Positions 1 through 8,647 of a stretch of DNA of 64,000 nt are shown piece by piece; the first letter of the stretch is position 1, and each line of letters opens with the position of its first letter. The notes below the pieces were generated by a model that had not been told where the DNA came from, did not search any database, and saw only the letters and a program-made list of their open reading frames with translations. A program made the translations under genes and the position numbers. The DNA comes from Duffyella gerundensis (lineage in GTDB: Bacteria > Pseudomonadota > Gammaproteobacteria > Enterobacterales > Enterobacteriaceae): assembly GCF_001517405.1 (NCBI RefSeq), contig NZ_LN907827.1:1432587-1496586 (forward strand). The letters run 5' to 3'.

Positions 1-306
1 CTGCACCGAGGTGTCCAGCAGCCGTTCTCCCTGGCGAGAAAGACCGGTAATCAGGCCCAGCGTCAGGCCGATTGAGCCACCGATGGCGAATCCCACCAGC
101 GCGCGCCAGCTGCTGATCGCCAGATGCTGCCACAGCTCCCCGCTGGCCGACAGCCGCCAGAAGGCGAGAACCACGTTTTCCGGCGAGGGCAGAATGCGCG
201 TGGAAAGCGCACCGATTTGCGAAGCGATCTGCCAGACTACAATCAACAACACCGGCAGCGCCCACGGCATCAGATGATTCAGGAACCTGCTGCGTATTCT
301 GCTCAT
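1..306 (-). CDS. ssuC: Aliphatic sulfonate ABC transporter permease SsuC (5' part, truncated by window edge)
   Basis: Inner-membrane permease of the SsuABC importer that brings alkanesulfonates into the cell as a sulfur source. Only the first 102 codons are inside the window; the rest and probably ssuB lie to the left. The visible protein begins MSRIRSRFLNHLMPWALPVL, has a hydrophobic first membrane segment at about residues 11-28 and the family-typical ILPSPENVV stretch, then the start of a second membrane segment (GFAIGGSIGLTLGLITG). The ATG is 6 bases after the ssuD stop, so the gene is translated as part of the ssuEADC operon. Identification rests on these motifs and on the neighbours; confidence is limited only by truncation. 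Confidence 0.9.
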   Translation of the reverse strand, partial: MSRIRSRFLNHLMPWALPVLLIVVWQIASQIGALSTRILPSPENVVLAFWRLSASGELWQHLAISSWRALVGFAIGGSIGLTLGLITGLSRQGERLLDTSVQ

Positions 307-312
307 GGCGAA

Positions 313-1458
313 TTATCCTCGCGCGGCTTTCTGCGGCGTAAAATCGTTAGCCACCGCCTCGCCGTGTGCATCGGCCACCCGCGGCTGTGGCACCTCCGGC
401 ACCTGCAAATCGAGGTGGGGGAACAGCAACTCACTGACCCGATACGCCTCTTCCAGATGTGGATAGCCCGATAAAATAAAGGTTTCGATACCGAGATCGG
501 CGTATTCCTGCATACGCGCCGCTACCGTCGGGCCATCACCTACCAGCGCCGTACCGGCACCGCTGCGTACCAAACCCACGCCCGCCCACAGGTTAGGGCT
601 GATCTCCAGCCGATCGCGACGTCCGGCGTGCAGGGCAGCCATGCGGCGCTGACCGACAGAGTCGGCGCGCAGGAAAGCCGCCTGCGCTTTGGCAATGGTC
701 TCATCATCCACGTGAGCAATCAGCCGATCGGCGGCCTGCCAGGCTTCTTCATTGGTTTCGCGCACAATAACGTGCAGCCGAATACCAAAACGGACTTTAC
801 GTCCCTGCGCTGCCGCTTTATCACGCACCTGGGCAATCTTCTCTTTAACCTGGGCCGGTGGCTCGCCCCAGGTGAGATAGACATCCACCTGCTCTGCGGC
901 CAGATCCTGTGCGGCATCCGACGAACCGCCGAACCACAGCGGTGGGCGCGGCTGCTGCACCGGTTTAAACATCAGTCGCGCACCGCGCACGTGCACATGC
1001 TTGCCTTCGTAATCTACGGTTTCGCCCTCCAGTACCCGGCGCCAGACGCGGGTAAACTCAGCCGATTCAGCGTAGCGCTCGCGGTGATCGAGAAACACAC
1101 CGTCGCCCGCCAGCTCTTCAGGATCGCCGCCGGTGACCAGGTTAAACAGCGCACGTCCATTAGAGAGGCGATCCAGCGTAGCTGCCTGTCGCGCCGCCTG
1201 AGTCGGCGAAATCACGCCGGGACGCAGCGCCACTAAAAAGCGCAGACGTTGCGTTACCGGGATCAGCGAAGCGGCAACCAGCCAGGCATCCTCACAGGAG
1301 CGGCCGGTTGGAATCAGTACGCCACCAAAGCCCAGACGATCGGCTGCCTGCGCCACCTGTTGCAGGTAGCCGTGGTCCACCGGACGCGCACCTTCAGCGG
1401 TACCAAGATAACGGCCATCGCCATGCGTGGGTAAAAACCAGAATACGGAAAGTGACAT
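313..1458 (-). CDS. ssuD: FMNH2-dependent alkanesulfonate monooxygenase
   Basis: Cytoplasmic bacterial-luciferase-family enzyme that uses reduced FMN from SsuE and O2 to cleave C1-substituted alkanesulfonates to sulfite and the aldehyde. It has 381 residues, the same length as E. coli SsuD, and starts [20 protein letters not shown]. The active-site cysteine region TGRSCEDAW is present (Cys55 counting the Met), as are the LHVIVRETN stretch carrying the family's histidine and the conserved [11 protein letters not shown] near the C-terminus. It lies 3 bases downstream of ssuA and 6 upstream of ssuC, so is clearly operonic. In this family the operon is normally switched on by Cbl/CysB under sulfate limitation; I do not see a proven operator. 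Confidence 0.98.
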   Translation of the reverse strand: MSLSVFWFLPTHGDGRYLGTAEGARPVDHGYLQQVAQAADRLGFGGVLIPTGRSCEDAWLVAASLIPVTQRLRFLVALRPGVISPTQAARQAATLDRLSNGRALFNLVTGGDPEELAGDGVFLDHRERYAESAEFTRVWRRVLEGETVDYEGKHVHVRGARLMFKPVQQPRPPLWFGGSSDAAQDLAAEQVDVYLTWGEPPAQVKEKIAQVRDKAAAQGRKVRFGIRLHVIVRETNEEAWQAADRLIAHVDDETIAKAQAAFLRADSVGQRRMAALHAGRRDRLEISPNLWAGVGLVRSGAGTALVGDGPTVAARMQEYADLGIETFILSGYPHLEEAYRVSELLFPHLDLQVPEVPQPRVADAHGEAVANDFTPQKAARG

Positions 1459-1461
1459 CGT

Positions 1462-2421
1462 TTATTCTCCTGACTTATGGGCGGCCGGGCCGTGCCAGAT
1501 ACGATCGGCGACGGAGACTTTTACCGGCATTAAATGGTTTTGATAAAACAGGTCGGCTGTTTGTTGCTGCAGTTGCGCGGTTTTCTCGCTGACCAGGCTA
1601 ATAGAAGTGGGCGGACGATGGTCGAGATAGCTGGCAAGCACTGGCTTGGGCAGGCCCATCGCCTGCGCCAGCAGATCGATACTCTCATCGCGATGGCTAA
1701 GCGTTAATGCATCCGCCTGGCTAAAGGTGGCCAGCACCTGCTGCACAAAGTCGCCATGTGCTTCGGTAAAGGATCGCGTAGCGAGATAAAACGAGCCGCT
1801 CTGCTTCAGCTTGCTGCCATCGGCCAGCACGCGGGCATTGCCCTGCAGCAGCACGGCGGAATAGTAGGGATCCCAGATAGCCCAGGCATCAACATCGCCT
1901 TGCTGAAAGGCGGCGCGGGCATCGGCGGGGGTCAGGTAGATCGGCTTGATATCGGTAAAGCTCAGCCCTGCCTGCTCAAGCGCGCGCAGCAGCAAATTAT
2001 GTGAGCTGGAACCTTTCTGAAAGGCAACTTTCTTGCCTTTCAGATCGCTGACCTGTTGTAGCGGGCTCGATTTCGGCACCAGAATAACTTCGGCCAGCGG
2101 CTTTGGCGGCTCGGCGCCGACATAGAGCAAATCAGCCCCGGCGGCCTGAGCGAACAGCGGGGGAATATCGCCGGTGCTGCCCAGATCGATACTGCCGATG
2201 TTCAGCGCTTCAAGCATTTGCGGACCGGCCGGAAATTCAACCCACTGAATGCGCGTGTTGGGAAAGCGCTGCTCCAGCATATGATGCGACTTAGCCAGCA
2301 CCATGCTCACTGAGCCTTTCTGATAGCCAATACGGAAGGTCGCGGGATCGCTGGCGAAAGCCGTCGCGGACCAGATAAGCAGCAGCAGACCCTGCAAAAA
2401 GAAAGCCATTTTACGCATCAT
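1462..2421 (-). CDS. ssuA: Aliphatic sulfonate-binding periplasmic protein
   Basis: Periplasmic substrate-binding protein delivering sulfonates to SsuBC. The 319-residue product starts with a clear Sec signal peptide (MMRKMAFFLQGLLLLIWSAT followed by AFA, likely cleaved after residue 23) and continues with the SsuA/NrtA-type fold markers YQKGSVSMVLAK and WVEFPAGPQMLEALN, plus GSTGDIPPLFAQAAG. A second ATG two codons in (MRKMAF) could be the true start. It sits between ssuE and ssuD, 12 and 3 bases away, in the order E-A-D-C found in E. coli. Confidence 0.97.
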   Translation of the reverse strand: MMRKMAFFLQGLLLLIWSATAFASDPATFRIGYQKGSVSMVLAKSHHMLEQRFPNTRIQWVEFPAGPQMLEALNIGSIDLGSTGDIPPLFAQAAGADLLYVGAEPPKPLAEVILVPKSSPLQQVSDLKGKKVAFQKGSSSHNLLLRALEQAGLSFTDIKPIYLTPADARAAFQQGDVDAWAIWDPYYSAVLLQGNARVLADGSKLKQSGSFYLATRSFTEAHGDFVQQVLATFSQADALTLSHRDESIDLLAQAMGLPKPVLASYLDHRPPTSISLVSEKTAQLQQQTADLFYQNHLMPVKVSVADRIWHGPAAHKSGE

Positions 2422-2433
2422 GATTCACTCCTT

Positions 2434-2985
2434 TTACACCGCCAGCGCATAGGGCAAATGACGTCTGGCCAGCGCCTGCCAGAAGGTCTCAAGCGCCTCG
2501 TCAAGACGCAGCGTTAGCTGAGGGACCAGTTCGGGCTGGCGATCGTAATGGGTGATTTGCGTGTCATCGGCAAACACGCCATGCAGAATCTCCTGGGCTT
2601 TCAGGGCGTTCAGCACCGGTTTAAGTGCGTAATCTACCGCCAGCAGGTGGGCTACCGTTCCGCCAGTAGCCAGCGGCAGCACGACTGCATGTTCCAGTGC
2701 ACGTTCGGGCAGCAGATCGAGCAGCGTTTTCAGGGCGCCGGTAAAGGAGGCTTTGTAGACCGGCGTCGCCACGATAAGGCCATCAGCGCTGGCCAAATCT
2801 TCTTTAAAAGCCAGCAGGGCCGGGGCGTCAAAGCGCGCATTAATCAGATCTTCCGGCACAAAGTTTTGGATATTCCAGGGAATAACCTCCACGCCACGGC
2901 TTTCCAGTCGTTGTTGACTGAGCGCCAGCAGGGCGGTTGAACGGGAAGGAAAGCGAGGACTGCCCGCCAGCGTTATCACGCGCAT
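2434..2985 (-). CDS. ssuE: NAD(P)H-dependent FMN reductase
   Basis: Flavodoxin-like reductase that supplies FMNH2 to SsuD. The 183-residue protein starts [20 protein letters not shown], where the GSPRxxSRS phosphate-binding loop sits after the first strand (residues 8-16), and carries the family motif [20 protein letters not shown] around residues 95-114. First gene of the ssu operon; a TAAGGAG ribosome site lies 5-11 bases before its ATG. It directly adjoins a 15-bp palindrome (2997-3011). Length and organisation match E. coli ssuE. Confidence 0.97.
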   Translation of the reverse strand: MRVITLAGSPRFPSRSTALLALSQQRLESRGVEVIPWNIQNFVPEDLINARFDAPALLAFKEDLASADGLIVATPVYKASFTGALKTLLDLLPERALEHAVVLPLATGGTVAHLLAVDYALKPVLNALKAQEILHGVFADDTQITHYDRQPELVPQLTLRLDEALETFWQALARRHLPYALAV

Positions 2986-3366
2986 TGAAACTCCTTATAA
3001 CTAAAAGTTATTGATTAACATCTTTAAAGAACTGATGTCTTCATCCTGGCAGAGCTGCGAGGTACCACTAAATGATTTATCCGGGATTATTTAGTCAGCT
3101 TTACGCTAAAGCCTTCCTGATGCTGGAAGCACAGAAGCGTGCCGCTGCGTAAGCGGGGGAATCAGGATGTTGCAGAAGCTGAACCGGCGTGAAGAAAGCG
3201 CCATTTGGGATGCGCAACGGTAATCACAGGGTTATCAGTCTGTTAGCTTAGGGTTTGGCGGGTTGAAAAACGCCTTAAGTGGCTGTATTTGCGTTTACTT
3301 TATCCACAAAGCGCTTTACCATTTTGGCGCACCTGTCGCCCTTACCCCCGCCATTCTGGAGAGCAC
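2986..3366. promoter_or_regulatory. Divergent intergenic region between ssuE and pyrD
   Basis: This 381-bp gap must hold the ssu promoter (leftward) and the pyrD promoter (rightward). On the ssu side, a perfect palindrome ATAACT-AAA-AGTTAT spans 2997-3011 and overlaps the start of the ssuE ribosome site. Towards pyrD there is only a half-site resembling the PurR box (TTTGCGT near 3289), so PurR control cannot be claimed from sequence alone. No ORF of convincing quality and no RNA gene was seen. Confidence 0.5.
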
Positions 3367-4377
3367 ATGTTTTATCCTTTGGTCCGAAAAGCGTTATTCA
3401 AGCTTGATGCTGAGCGCGCGCACGAGCTGACTTTTCAACAGCTGCGCTTTATTTCCGGTACGCCGCTGGAGATGATGATTCGCCAGCAGGTCGCTTCGCG
3501 TCCGGTGAAATGTATGGGGCTAACCTTTAAAAATGGTCTTGGGCTGGCGGCGGGTCTGGATAAAAATGGTGAATGTATTAACGCGTTTGCCGCTATGGGC
3601 TTTGGTTTTATCGAGGTGGGTACCGTAACGCCACGACCGCAAGCGGGTAATGATAAGCCACGCATGTTTCGCCTGCCGGAAGCAGAAGGCATCATTAACC
3701 GCATGGGCTTCAATAATCTTGGCGTGGATCATTTGGTTGAGAACGTGAAGAAGGCGCGCTTTGACGGCATTCTCGGCATTAATGTCGGTAAAAATAAAGA
3801 TACTGCCGTAGAGAACGGCAAAGATGACTATCTCATCTGTATGGAGAAGGTCTATGCGCATGCGGGTTATATCGCCATTAATATCTCCTCACCCAACACA
3901 CCGGGCCTGCGCACGCTGCAATACGGTGAAGCGCTGGATGAGCTGTTAGCGGCGATCAAAGCGAAGCAGGGCGAACTGGAGAAGCGCCATCTGAAGTATG
4001 TGCCGGTGGCGGTAAAAATTGCCCCGGATTTATCGGAAGAGGAACTGGTACAGATTGCCGACAGCCTGGTGCGACATGGCATTGATGGCGTGATTGCCAC
4101 TAATACTACGCTTGACCGTTCGCTGGTCAGCGGTTTGAAATTCAGCGAGGAAGCGGGTGGACTCAGCGGACGCCCGGTGCAGTCGCGCAGCACCGAAGTA
4201 ATTCGCCGACTGGCGGTTGAGCTGAATGGTCGCCTACCGATCATTGGCGTTGGCGGCATTGATTCGCTTACCTCCGCCCGTGAAAAAATCGCCGCGGGCG
4301 CCACGCTGGTGCAAATTTACTCAGGTTTTATCTACAAAGGCCCGCCGCTGATTAAAGAGATTGTTAATCACCTTTAA
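3367..4377 (+). CDS. pyrD: Dihydroorotate dehydrogenase (quinone), class 2
   Basis: Membrane-associated flavoenzyme that oxidises dihydroorotate to orotate in de novo pyrimidine synthesis and passes electrons to quinone. I chose the ATG at 3367 ([20 protein letters not shown]), giving 336 residues, exactly the E. coli length; the longer reading upstream has no family counterpart. FMN-binding segments [11 protein letters not shown] and GVGGIDS are present, as is the catalytic serine in [11 protein letters not shown] (Ser175). The short N-terminal helix typical of membrane-associated class 2 enzymes is retained. Monocistronic, with a terminator just downstream. Confidence 0.98.
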   Translation: MFYPLVRKALFKLDAERAHELTFQQLRFISGTPLEMMIRQQVASRPVKCMGLTFKNGLGLAAGLDKNGECINAFAAMGFGFIEVGTVTPRPQAGNDKPRMFRLPEAEGIINRMGFNNLGVDHLVENVKKARFDGILGINVGKNKDTAVENGKDDYLICMEKVYAHAGYIAINISSPNTPGLRTLQYGEALDELLAAIKAKQGELEKRHLKYVPVAVKIAPDLSEEELVQIADSLVRHGIDGVIATNTTLDRSLVSGLKFSEEAGGLSGRPVQSRSTEVIRRLAVELNGRLPIIGVGGIDSLTSAREKIAAGATLVQIYSGFIYKGPPLIKEIVNHL

Positions 4378-4392
4378 GCTCTTTTCTGCATG

Positions 4393-4428
4393 ATGGGCCG
4401 AAAATTGCGGTTTTACGGCCCATTTTGC
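4393..4428 (+). terminator. Rho-independent terminator after pyrD
   Basis: Stem ATGGGCCG/CGGCCCAT (4393-4400 with 4416-4423), extended inside by AAAA/TTTT pairing, followed by TTTTGCATTTT. It lies 16 bases after the pyrD stop. Confidence 0.75.
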
Positions 4429-4743
4429 ATTTTATCGTTTTATTTGCGATTAAACGCGCGGCGGCAGCTAAATCGTCTGATCTATCGGCCTGCTGCTAAC
4501 CTTAATAACGCAACGTTTTGATATTAATGAATAATAAGGAGAAAAGTTGTTTAAATACGGTGTTAGTCTCCCCTAAGACTTTTCCTGCATTCCCGCCATT
4601 ATCGCCGCGTTTTACGGCCCGTCTCAAATTTTGACATTTTTGTTTCTTATTTAAACAGACAGAGGCAGTCAAATTGTCTAGAATGTCGGCTGGTCGCTAA
4701 TAAGAAGCGGGAAATGAGTTAATATTCAACAGGAAGGGCGAAG
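4429..4743 (+). promoter_or_regulatory. zapC upstream region with two diverged copies of a promoter-like segment
   Basis: A 315-bp gap before zapC. A plausible sigma-70 promoter is CAGACA (4656-4661), 17-bp spacer, TAGAAT (4679-4684), with an AGGAAGG ribosome site at 4731-4737. An older-looking, diverged copy of the same segment lies about 205 bp upstream: around 4411-4500 the order TTTTACGGCCC, AAATcGTCT, TCGGCcTG, GCTAA matches TTTTACGGCCC, AAATtGTCT, TCGGCTGG, GCTAA around 4609-4702. The upstream copy seems to have lost its -10 hexamer. No gene was recognised here. Confidence 0.5.
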
Positions 4744-5289
4744 ATGAAAATTAAGCCGGACGATAAGTGGCGTTGGTTTTATGACGCAGAACACGACCGA
4801 ATGATGCTTGATTTAGCGGATGGCCAGTTATTTCGCTCCCGTTTCGCCCGCAAGACGCTCACGCCTGATGCCTTTGACTCCTCAGAATTTTCTGTTGATG
4901 ACGCCGCGCTGTTTTACACCTTCGCTGAACATTGCCGTCAGACCGAACTCGATCATCAACAGCGTTCCGAACTGGTGCTTAATGCGCTGGTGGCCGCTCG
5001 CTTTGTGAAACCTTTGATGCCTAAAAGCTGGCACTTCTGCAATCAGCCAAACTACGGCTGGCAGCCGCAGGCGGGCGAGCTGGCCGATGTGATCCTGTGT
5101 GAGAATGGTGAAAAGGCGCGCCTGCTAACGGTTGAAAGTGGCGGCAGCGCCTCGCTTTGTGTGCTGGCCCAGGATTCGGTTACGCTGGCTGGCCGCGAAA
5201 TGGTGCTTGGTGACGCGATTAAAGTGATGAACGATCGTTTAATCCCACGCTGCGAACCGGCAGTCATTCGCTACGACCGCGCGGTCTGA
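4744..5289 (+). CDS. zapC: Cell division protein ZapC
   Basis: Cytoplasmic FtsZ-associated protein that promotes lateral bundling of FtsZ filaments. 181 residues, as in E. coli (YcbW). The start [20 protein letters not shown] and the internal stretches [28 protein letters not shown] and [12 protein letters not shown] match the family closely. Located between pyrD and ycbX as in E. coli. It converges with ycbX with only 10 bases between the stop codons. Confidence 0.95.
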   Translation: MKIKPDDKWRWFYDAEHDRMMLDLADGQLFRSRFARKTLTPDAFDSSEFSVDDAALFYTFAEHCRQTELDHQQRSELVLNALVAARFVKPLMPKSWHFCNQPNYGWQPQAGELADVILCENGEKARLLTVESGGSASLCVLAQDSVTLAGREMVLGDAIKVMNDRLIPRCEPAVIRYDRAV

Positions 5290-5299
5290 ACCGCCCGGT

Positions 5300-6409
5300 T
5301 CAGGCCAGCTCTATATCACCATCCGGAATACAGCTGCACGATAACACCTTGCCGTCAGCCTGCAGCGCAGTTTGCTTCAGCGGTTTCACTTTTCCTGCCA
5401 CCAGCCTTAATGCACAACTGCCGCAAATGCCTGCCCGACATGAATAGGCAATTTTTTCGCCCTGCATCTCCAGCTGTTCCAATAAAATTTGCTGATTATT
5501 CCCGCGAAAATGTCTGCCCTGATAGGTAATCGTCACGCTTTGCTCTGGCTGCACCAGCGGCTTAATACTTTCCGCCACCTCGCCAGCGCCATAGTGGCGA
5601 GGTTCACGCAGGGTTAAGATCTCGACCTCATCGCCGGTGCGGATGATGCCGCTGTTACGTGCGATCAGATTGAGACCAAAATCGACATCGCCACTGTTAT
5701 CCTGAGCAGTACGAAAACATTGCAGCGTGGCCAATGGCTCGCCGCTGGGATGCTTCTGGCCGCGCGACGGGCTGACGGTGGTGAAGATGCAGCGGCTGCA
5801 GGGTTTCGGCACGTCAAAAATAATCTCGCCGATGCGCAGCGATGACCAGCTATCTTCCGCCCAGGCGCTCGCGCCGCCGATCACCAGGTTGGGGCGAAAC
5901 TGTTCCATGCGCACGCCCGCCGGGCAGCGATGCTGCAGATCGCGCAGCGAGGCGTCGTTGGTGAGCAAAAAAGGGTAGCCGTCGGCAAATCCCAGCGGGA
6001 CGTCATCGCGCTGCTTTACCCGCCGTGTCGGAAGGTTGCCGGTCCAACGCAGCTGCACCGCGCGCGGGAAAAAACCGCTCAGCCACTGATTAATCGCGGC
6101 GGGCGCGATGTGGGCGGTAAAGTGATTGCCCCACACTTCGGTGGCGGCGGCGTCAGCGGAGAAATCTGTAAAGCGCACGCTGGCGCTGCTGCCGTCAGGT
6201 GCGCTGAGGTGCAAACCATCCGTGAGCAGCGCCGCGGTAAACAGCACCATTTGGGGAAACTGACGGGCGGTAATAAAGGTGCCATCCGTGTCGGTAATCA
6301 TAAAGATGCGATCAAACGCCAGGCCGCCAGGCAGAACCTGCGCATGTGAAAGCTGCAAACCGCGCATCGATTTCACCGGGTAGACCGCCAGGCGAGATAA
6401 CATAATCAT
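5300..6409 (-). CDS. ycbX: YcbX: MOSC-domain protein with C-terminal 2Fe-2S ferredoxin domain
   Basis: 369-residue fusion of an N-terminal MOSC beta-barrel (about 1-120), the MOSC domain (about 120-265, with [13 protein letters not shown] carrying the likely molybdenum-cofactor cysteine) and a plant-type ferredoxin domain at the C-terminus whose cluster ligands are seen as Cys324-x4-Cys329-x2-Cys332 and a final CSC near residue 360. In E. coli YcbX is a Moco-dependent activity that detoxifies N-hydroxylated base analogues such as 6-hydroxylaminopurine. The first ATG has GGAG six bases upstream; the Met two codons later is an alternative. It is divergent from rlmKL. Confidence 0.95.
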   Translation of the reverse strand: MIMLSRLAVYPVKSMRGLQLSHAQVLPGGLAFDRIFMITDTDGTFITARQFPQMVLFTAALLTDGLHLSAPDGSSASVRFTDFSADAAATEVWGNHFTAHIAPAAINQWLSGFFPRAVQLRWTGNLPTRRVKQRDDVPLGFADGYPFLLTNDASLRDLQHRCPAGVRMEQFRPNLVIGGASAWAEDSWSSLRIGEIIFDVPKPCSRCIFTTVSPSRGQKHPSGEPLATLQCFRTAQDNSGDVDFGLNLIARNSGIIRTGDEVEILTLREPRHYGAGEVAESIKPLVQPEQSVTITYQGRHFRGNNQQILLEQLEMQGEKIAYSCRAGICGSCALRLVAGKVKPLKQTALQADGKVLSCSCIPDGDIELA

Positions 6410-6460
6410 GGATTGCTCCGTGCAAAAGGTAAAAACCTGGTACGAAAGGAAGCTAACTTT

Positions 6461-6488
6461 ATGACATAGGTCGGCGATTGGCTATAAT
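6461..6488 (+). promoter_or_regulatory. Sigma-70 promoter of rlmKL
   Basis: ATGACA (6461-6466), 16-bp spacer, TATAAT (6483-6488), preceded by TTGGC. Close to consensus and 34 bases before the rlmKL ATG. Confidence 0.75.
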
Positions 6489-6522
6489 GCGCCTCAATTT
6501 TCTCAATACAGTAAGTGACGAT

Positions 6523-8640
6523 ATGAATTCTCTGTTTGCCAGTACGGCGCGTGGGCTCGAAGAGCTGTTAAAAACTGAGCTGGAAGCGCTGGGTGCGCAG
6601 GAAGTGCGCGTGGTACAAGGCGGCGTCCATTTTGAGGGTGACGATCGTTTGCTGTATCAAAGTTTACTGTGGAGCCGCCTCGCCTCGCGCATTTTGCTGC
6701 CGTTGAGCGAATGCGGTGTTTACAGCGATCTCGATCTCTATATCGGCGCGCAGATTATTGACTGGCCAGCGCTGTTTGACAGTGACAAAACCTTTGCCGT
6801 GCATTTTAGCGGCACCAACGATGTGATTCGCAACAGCCAGTTTGGCGCCCTGAAGGTAAAAGACGCCATCGTGGACAGCTTTACCCGTAAAAATCTGCCG
6901 CGTCCGAACGTCGATCGTGAGCAGCCCGATATTCGCATCAACGTCTGGCTGAACAACGATCAGGCCAGTATTGCGCTCGACCTCAGTGGCGAAGGCCTGC
7001 ATCAGCGCGGCTATCGCCAGCAGACCGGCCAGGCACCGCTGAAGGAGAACCTGGCGGCGGCCATTGTGCTGCGATCCGGCTGGCAGACGCAAACTCCGCT
7101 GATCGACCCGATGTGCGGCTCCGGAACGCTGCTGATTGAGGCGGCGATGATCGCTACCGATCGTGCGCCGGGCCTGCATCGTCAGCACTGGGGCTTTACC
7201 GGCTGGAAAAGTTTCCAGCCAGAATTGTGGAAGAGCCTGACCCAGGAAGCGCAGGTGCGCGCCCGTGAAGGCTTACAGGCGTGCCAGTCGCGCTTTTTCG
7301 GCTTTGATAATGATGAACGCGTTATCGATCGCGCTCGTGCCAACGCGCGCCGCGCTGGCCTGGGCGATCTGATCAGCGTGAAGGTGCAGGACATTCTGCA
7401 GCTGAAAAATCCATTACCGCAGGGTCCGCACGGCACGCTGTTAAGCAACCCACCGTACGGCGAACGTCTGGAAAGCGAACCTGCGCTGATCGCATTGCAC
7501 AGCCAACTGGGACGCATTGCCAAAAGCCAGTTCGGCGGCTGGAACCTGTCGCTGTTCAGCGCATCGCCCGAGCTGCTAAGCTGCCTGCAACTGCGTGCCG
7601 ATCGCCAGTTCAAAGCGAAAAATGGTCCGCTGGATTGTGTACAGAAAAACTATCATCTGGCGGAAAAAGCCGTCGGCGAAACCGGCGCGCAGCTGGCGGA
7701 TGATTATGCCAACCGCCTGCGTAAAAACGTTAAGAAGCTGGATAAATGGGCGCGTCAGGAGGGCATCAACTGCTATCGCCTGTATGACGCCGATCTGCCT
7801 GATTACAACGTAGCGGTGGATCGCTACGATGACTGGGTCATTATTCAGGAATATGCGCCGCCAAAAACCATAGATCCGCAAAAAGCACGTCAGCGTCTGT
7901 TCGACGTGATCGCCGCCACGCTGAGCGTGCTGGCGTTGCCGGCCAATCGGCTGGTGCTGAAAACGCGTGAGCGCCAGAAAGGTAAAAGCCAGTATCAAAA
8001 ACTCGGTGAAAAAGGCGACTACTTTGAAGTGCGTGAATATAATGCGCGATTCTGGGTCAACCTTACCGATTATCTCGATACTGGCCTGTTTCTCGATCAC
8101 CGTATCGCGCGTAAAATGCTGGGCCAGATGAGCAAAGGCAAAGACTTTCTGAACCTGTTTGCTTACACCGGCAGCGCCAGCGTGCACGCCGGGCTGGGCG
8201 AGGCGCGCAGCACAACCACGGTTGATATGTCGCGTACCTATCTGGAGTGGGCGGAGCGCAATATGCGTCTGAACGGCCTGACTGGTCGCCAGCATCGCCT
8301 GCTGCAGGCAGATTGCCTGAGCTGGCTGCGCGATTGCGATGAGCAGTTCGATCTGATTTTTGTCGATCCGCCAACCTTTTCAAACTCCAAGCGCATGGAA
8401 GAGAGTTTTGATATCCAGCGCGATCACTTGGACCTGATGCGTGACCTGAAGCGTATTTTACGCAACGCTGGCACGATCATGTTCTCCAACAACAAACGCG
8501 GTTTCAAAATGGACCACGACGGCCTGAGCGCGCTCGGCCTGACAGCCCAGGAAATCACTGCTAAAACGCAGTCACAAGATTTTGCCCGCAATCGTCAGAT
8601 TCACAACTGCTGGCTGATTACTCACGCCGGTAAGGAATAA
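6523..8640 (+). CDS. rlmL: Bifunctional 23S rRNA (guanine-N2-G2445)/(guanine-N7-G2069) methyltransferase RlmKL
   Basis: Fused enzyme making m2G2445 and m7G2069 in 23S rRNA during large-subunit assembly. The ATG at 6523 ([20 protein letters not shown]) gives 705 residues; the upstream in-frame Met would place the start on the promoter. Order of parts: N-terminal ferredoxin-like/THUMP region (1-155), the RlmL Rossmann domain with [14 protein letters not shown] and the NPPYGER motif (residue about 309), then the RlmK domain with [13 protein letters not shown] and [11 protein letters not shown] (Asp615). Followed 7 bases later by uup, so likely co-transcribed with it. Confidence 0.98.
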   Translation: MNSLFASTARGLEELLKTELEALGAQEVRVVQGGVHFEGDDRLLYQSLLWSRLASRILLPLSECGVYSDLDLYIGAQIIDWPALFDSDKTFAVHFSGTNDVIRNSQFGALKVKDAIVDSFTRKNLPRPNVDREQPDIRINVWLNNDQASIALDLSGEGLHQRGYRQQTGQAPLKENLAAAIVLRSGWQTQTPLIDPMCGSGTLLIEAAMIATDRAPGLHRQHWGFTGWKSFQPELWKSLTQEAQVRAREGLQACQSRFFGFDNDERVIDRARANARRAGLGDLISVKVQDILQLKNPLPQGPHGTLLSNPPYGERLESEPALIALHSQLGRIAKSQFGGWNLSLFSASPELLSCLQLRADRQFKAKNGPLDCVQKNYHLAEKAVGETGAQLADDYANRLRKNVKKLDKWARQEGINCYRLYDADLPDYNVAVDRYDDWVIIQEYAPPKTIDPQKARQRLFDVIAATLSVLALPANRLVLKTRERQKGKSQYQKLGEKGDYFEVREYNARFWVNLTDYLDTGLFLDHRIARKMLGQMSKGKDFLNLFAYTGSASVHAGLGEARSTTTVDMSRTYLEWAERNMRLNGLTGRQHRLLQADCLSWLRDCDEQFDLIFVDPPTFSNSKRMEESFDIQRDHLDLMRDLKRILRNAGTIMFSNNKRGFKMDHDGLSALGLTAQEITAKTQSQDFARNRQIHNCWLITHAGKE

Positions 8641-8647
8641 GCGTTAT

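Noticed and set aside
313-1434. Several plus-strand open frames opposite ssuD (for example 628-1236)
   Set aside because: They are antisense shadows of ssuD, have no ribosome sites and Arg/His-rich unlikely composition.
3280-3300. PurR operator upstream of pyrD
   Set aside because: Only one half-site (TTTGCGT) is visible; the second half does not fit.
4548-4577. Nine-codon leader peptide starting with TTG after AAGGAG upstream of zapC
   Set aside because: Very short, with no attenuator structure after it; more likely a decayed copy of the zapC start region.
7576-8295. 239-codon minus-strand frame inside rlmKL
   Set aside because: Antisense to a well-conserved gene, no ribosome site, no recognisable domain.
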